A DNA stretch of 64,000 nucleotides from an uncultured Bacteroidales bacterium (GTDB taxonomy: Bacteria; Bacteroidota; Bacteroidia; Bacteroidales; UBA932), in assembly GCA_900546395.1 (NCBI GenBank), contig URDD01000001.1, positions 1 to 64,000 on the forward strand, read 5' to 3'. This document shows, piece after piece, positions 62,801 to 64,000 of the stretch. The first letter of the stretch is position 1. Every line of letters begins with the position of its first letter. Under the pieces are notes generated by a model. It did not search any database, was not told the DNA's origin, and was given only the letters and a program-made list of their open reading frames with translations. A program made the position numbers and the translations under genes.

Positions 62801-62827
62801 AACAATGATTAAATTTTTGGGGTTCAT
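59816..62827 (-). CDS. Esterase - six-hairpin glycosidase-like fusion protein
   Basis: A 1003-residue exported protein with a signal peptide (about 6-21). Residues about 30-280 form an alpha/beta-hydrolase esterase: oxyanion segment HIFGGGFKEGS, nucleophile Ser in GSSAGA, Asp in HGSEDELV and His in GINHAVAGY. A beta-sandwich domain follows (about 320-560), then an (alpha/alpha)6 domain (about 580-930) with WANDQAEYINPFFPYLG and DDIWDGCGDRGDAAM, whose acidic residues suggest an acid catalyst as in GH63/GH78-like enzymes, then a small beta-domain. The GH family is not assigned. It would de-esterify and hydrolyse the same glycan. It follows the GH110-like gene by 3 bp. Confidence 0.8.
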   Translation of the reverse strand: MNPKNLIIVFLTIFSSAHLFAQKMEPDTTLKYADRDTCSLYMDIYEPDAEMSVSKDGKQRPTIIHIFGGGFKEGSREEVWLRPWFREMNAKGYRMITIDYRLGLKNVFGISISEFARRLKNAIDIAVEDLFSATVYLIENGKSLGINPDNLILSGSSAGAITAQQAELEICNRSLMTSVLPSGFNYKGIMAFAGAVIADGALCYAEMPCPIMMFHGSEDELVPYDIIKSETASFFGPCQIQKSLNDAGTSCRFYRFPGINHAVAGYMPQTVNKQVDFIEQNVMRGSKESVDAEISDPSLPTYKTENNNRLYGLQPDAKEEKKTRWTIGTDGNGILWKTSEGLPHEDHIEMSGEMVSCVLRWGVDSDRTFHSEKSLVFPMLRMIPNNTHASMNFRIATDIPSLLAVNGRSLIREQAKSVKINGMVEMTSYWSKANDNINISADAAETACIQMTRTIFPSTTLPAVYERFVLKNITGDNLLVTVPEFCQSASTDYYAGVDGKYLVRAEIHGDGTAWMAPGTERCFTVVYQAYREGGTVTSPLLAGSKPVTRKIPAESPLHPDVDTEFHARQKFVSRLGANLILETPDSVINEMFRMSKIRATESIFRTKGGLMHSPGGESYYAAVWANDQAEYINPFFPYLGNANGTESALNSFRHFARFMNSEYRPIPSSIIAEGDDIWDGCGDRGDAAMIAYGASRYALAQGNKEEGKDLWRLIQWCLEFCRRKINEVGVVASDTDELENRFESGDANLCTSTLYYDALISASYLGNEIGACHYVTKEYMQRAKEMASNMEKYFGGNLSGYDTYRYYKGNTLLRSWICMPLIAGIDNRAIGTSSALTGPELMTENGCLTEQGSDVFWDRATLYALRGIFYTGNTDKALEILHRLSQRRLLGDHVPYAVEAWPEGSQRHLSAESGLYCRVITEGLFGIRPTGLRSFTMNVTLPSGWNEMSLKHIRAFGSDFDIRVFRTLNEKLKVTVTEHLASGDKTYSFSPKQGKISVKLYGK

Positions 62828-62830
62828 AAA

Positions 62831-64000
62831 CTACCTCCTTTCAAAATACGGGTTAGGTGAATTCTTGACAATTAGTCCGGAATCGTCTTGGACATTCGGA
62901 CACTTGTGCAGACTGATTGTTGCATCGGACTTCCATTGGGAGAAATCATTGCCGGAAATTTTCACTTCACCGCAAGACTGAAGATCAATCACCGAAAGTC
63001 CTGGAAAAAGCGGTTTGTACGTTCCAGAGTCAATGAATTTGTTGTCAGAGATTTCCATTGATTTTACACTTCTTGCATATATGAGCTGACTGTCGAATGT
63101 ACTTATATAGTTGTTGCAGAAGACAACGTTGTTGTGGTAAAAGAAATCATTTCCTTTGACTGGAATTACGGGATCGACCATAAGGACGGGCATCGGTCCG
63201 TTTCCTCCTATGGCGAGGTCCTCAAAACGGTTGTTCCTTATAATAATATTCCGTGTCGGTCCGGATTCGTACCAGAAGTTTGCGTCTCCGCTTATGTTTA
63301 TTCCTGACATCTGTGACATAAAGTTGCAATTTTCAACCACTACATCGCCCAAAGTAGAAAGCAGCAGGCTTCTGGCTCGGTTGTATCGTACAGTACAGCC
63401 ACGTATGATGGCTGAAGCATTGCAGGAGATATTCTCGATTGCAAGTCCCGAAGGTGCATCTGTTTCAGTAAGATTAAGGTCTGTTTCAATAATATAAGTT
63501 TTTCTGTCAGAGCGATCGATACTGACTAATTTCCCAACTCCAACAGGTTTGAGTGTCGATTTGTCAACAAACCGTATGATATCTCCAGGTTCGGCAAAAT
63601 GGTTTCCTTCTTGCTGGAAATGGCCAAAGGAAGCCCGAACAATATAAGGCGAGACAAGTGTATCTGCCAGCATATAAATTCCGTGAATGTTGGTGGCGTC
63701 ATCAAGCATGCTCTCAAATTGACAATTTTCCAATGTAATCATACCTTTGCAATTTACAAAATGTGTAGCGTCGGCAGATGATGTTACCATCCTTGACGAA
63801 TTTTTATGGGCGGCAGTAGAGAACTCCCTTACTTTAATGTCGGATGAGTATTCTGCTATAAGTGACATTCCTCCGCTACGATATACGTGTATTTGTTCCA
63901 AAGTGACATTTTTTGAACAAAGTACGGCTATTGCAGGATAGAGGCGGTTGAGTCTTGTAGGTCCTTTATCGTCCCAAATACTTCCTACCGGAGGTACATC
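62831..64000 (-). CDS. GH110-like alpha-galactosidase, 5' end beyond the window
   Basis: A right-handed beta-helix enzyme open to the right edge; 389 residues of its C-terminal part are visible. Diagnostic stretches are SADATHFVNCKGMITLENC, MLDDATNIHGIY and, further on, RYNRARSLLLSTLGDVVVEN followed by SGDANFWYESGPT, matching the GH110 family of exo-alpha-1,3-galactosidases (blood-group B and linear alpha-galactose epitopes). The codon read as the left-hand start in this frame (TTG at 63899-63901) is internal: the frame runs on to the edge without a stop. It is the upstream gene of a three-gene glycan-degradation unit. Confidence 0.82.
   Translation of the reverse strand, partial: DVPPVGSIWDDKGPTRLNRLYPAIAVLCSKNVTLEQIHVYRSGGMSLIAEYSSDIKVREFSTAAHKNSSRMVTSSADATHFVNCKGMITLENCQFESMLDDATNIHGIYMLADTLVSPYIVRASFGHFQQEGNHFAEPGDIIRFVDKSTLKPVGVGKLVSIDRSDRKTYIIETDLNLTETDAPSGLAIENISCNASAIIRGCTVRYNRARSLLLSTLGDVVVENCNFMSQMSGINISGDANFWYESGPTRNIIIRNNRFEDLAIGGNGPMPVLMVDPVIPVKGNDFFYHNNVVFCNNYISTFDSQLIYARSVKSMEISDNKFIDSGTYKPLFPGLSVIDLQSCGEVKISGNDFSQWKSDATISLHKCPNVQDDSGLIVKNSPNPYFERR

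Overview
The window is a chromosomal segment from a member of the Bacteroidales (phylum Bacteroidota). The evidence is the promoter type (TAnnTTTG minus-7 boxes, several with a TTG/TTTG box about 19-20 bp upstream), Bacteroidota-restricted families (DUF4199, DUF4295, DUF4296, DUF3575, FimA/Mfa-type fimbrillin, FimB/Mfa2, BatABCDE) and the linkage of xer to hpf. The sequence does not settle the genus; an uncultured or gut-type lineage fits best. Most of the window is housekeeping DNA with short gaps and many one-base or ATGA junctions.

Layout: 0-1.7 kb, membrane glycosyltransferase and DUF4199 (minus). 1.8-7.2 kb, translation block thrS-infC-rpmI-rplT-lepB-rpmB-rpmG-DUF4295 closed by a strong terminator; infC begins at an ATC codon. 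7.3-15.1 kb, a block lying between DUF4295 and ftsY: one lipoprotein, then a minus-strand operon SLC13 permease-cysC-cysD-cysN-sulfotransferase-Omp85 barrel that would import sulfate or a related anion, make PAPS and transfer sulfate to an unknown acceptor. 15.3-22.9 kb, ftsY, pheT, DUF4296 lipoprotein, amidohydrolase, radical SAM, dtd, deoC. 23.1-29.0 kb, a surface-fimbria locus (HExxH lipoprotein, DUF3575, OmpA-like lipoprotein, fimbrillin, FimB/Mfa2 anchor), followed by tRNA-Leu(CAG) and a 2-hydroxyacid dehydrogenase.

30.2-39.1 kb is a minus-strand housekeeping operon read rluB-like, era, gyrA/parC-like, aroK, HsdR-N domain protein, cca, xer, hpf. 39.1-42.0 kb holds an exbB-exbD-tonB energy-transduction set and truA. 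42.0-50.4 kb is the Bat operon (moxR, DUF58, membrane protein, batA, batB, batC and a single open frame that joins batD to batE). 50.4-53.4 kb contains a two-copy 50-bp repeat, a terminator, tRNA-Arg(TCT), a DUF368 transporter, a small conserved protein and a PfkB sugar/nucleoside kinase whose promoter sits in a 14-bp perfect palindrome. 53.5-58.2 kb has a flippase-like membrane protein, a split LysO-type exporter and a TonB-receptor-like barrel. 58.3-64.0 kb is the end of a carbohydrate-degradation locus: a beta-propeller lipoprotein, an esterase joined to a six-hairpin glycosidase-like domain, and a GH110-like beta-helix enzyme running off the right edge.

The most distinctive features are the PAPS/sulfotransferase operon ending in a translationally coupled barrel-only Omp85 protein, the esterase-glycosidase fusion beside the GH110-like gene, the zinc-peptidase-like lipoprotein at the head of the fimbria locus, the batD-batE fusion, the ATC-initiated infC, and the palindrome spanning the kinase promoter. 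No CRISPR array, insertion sequence, rRNA or replication origin was seen.
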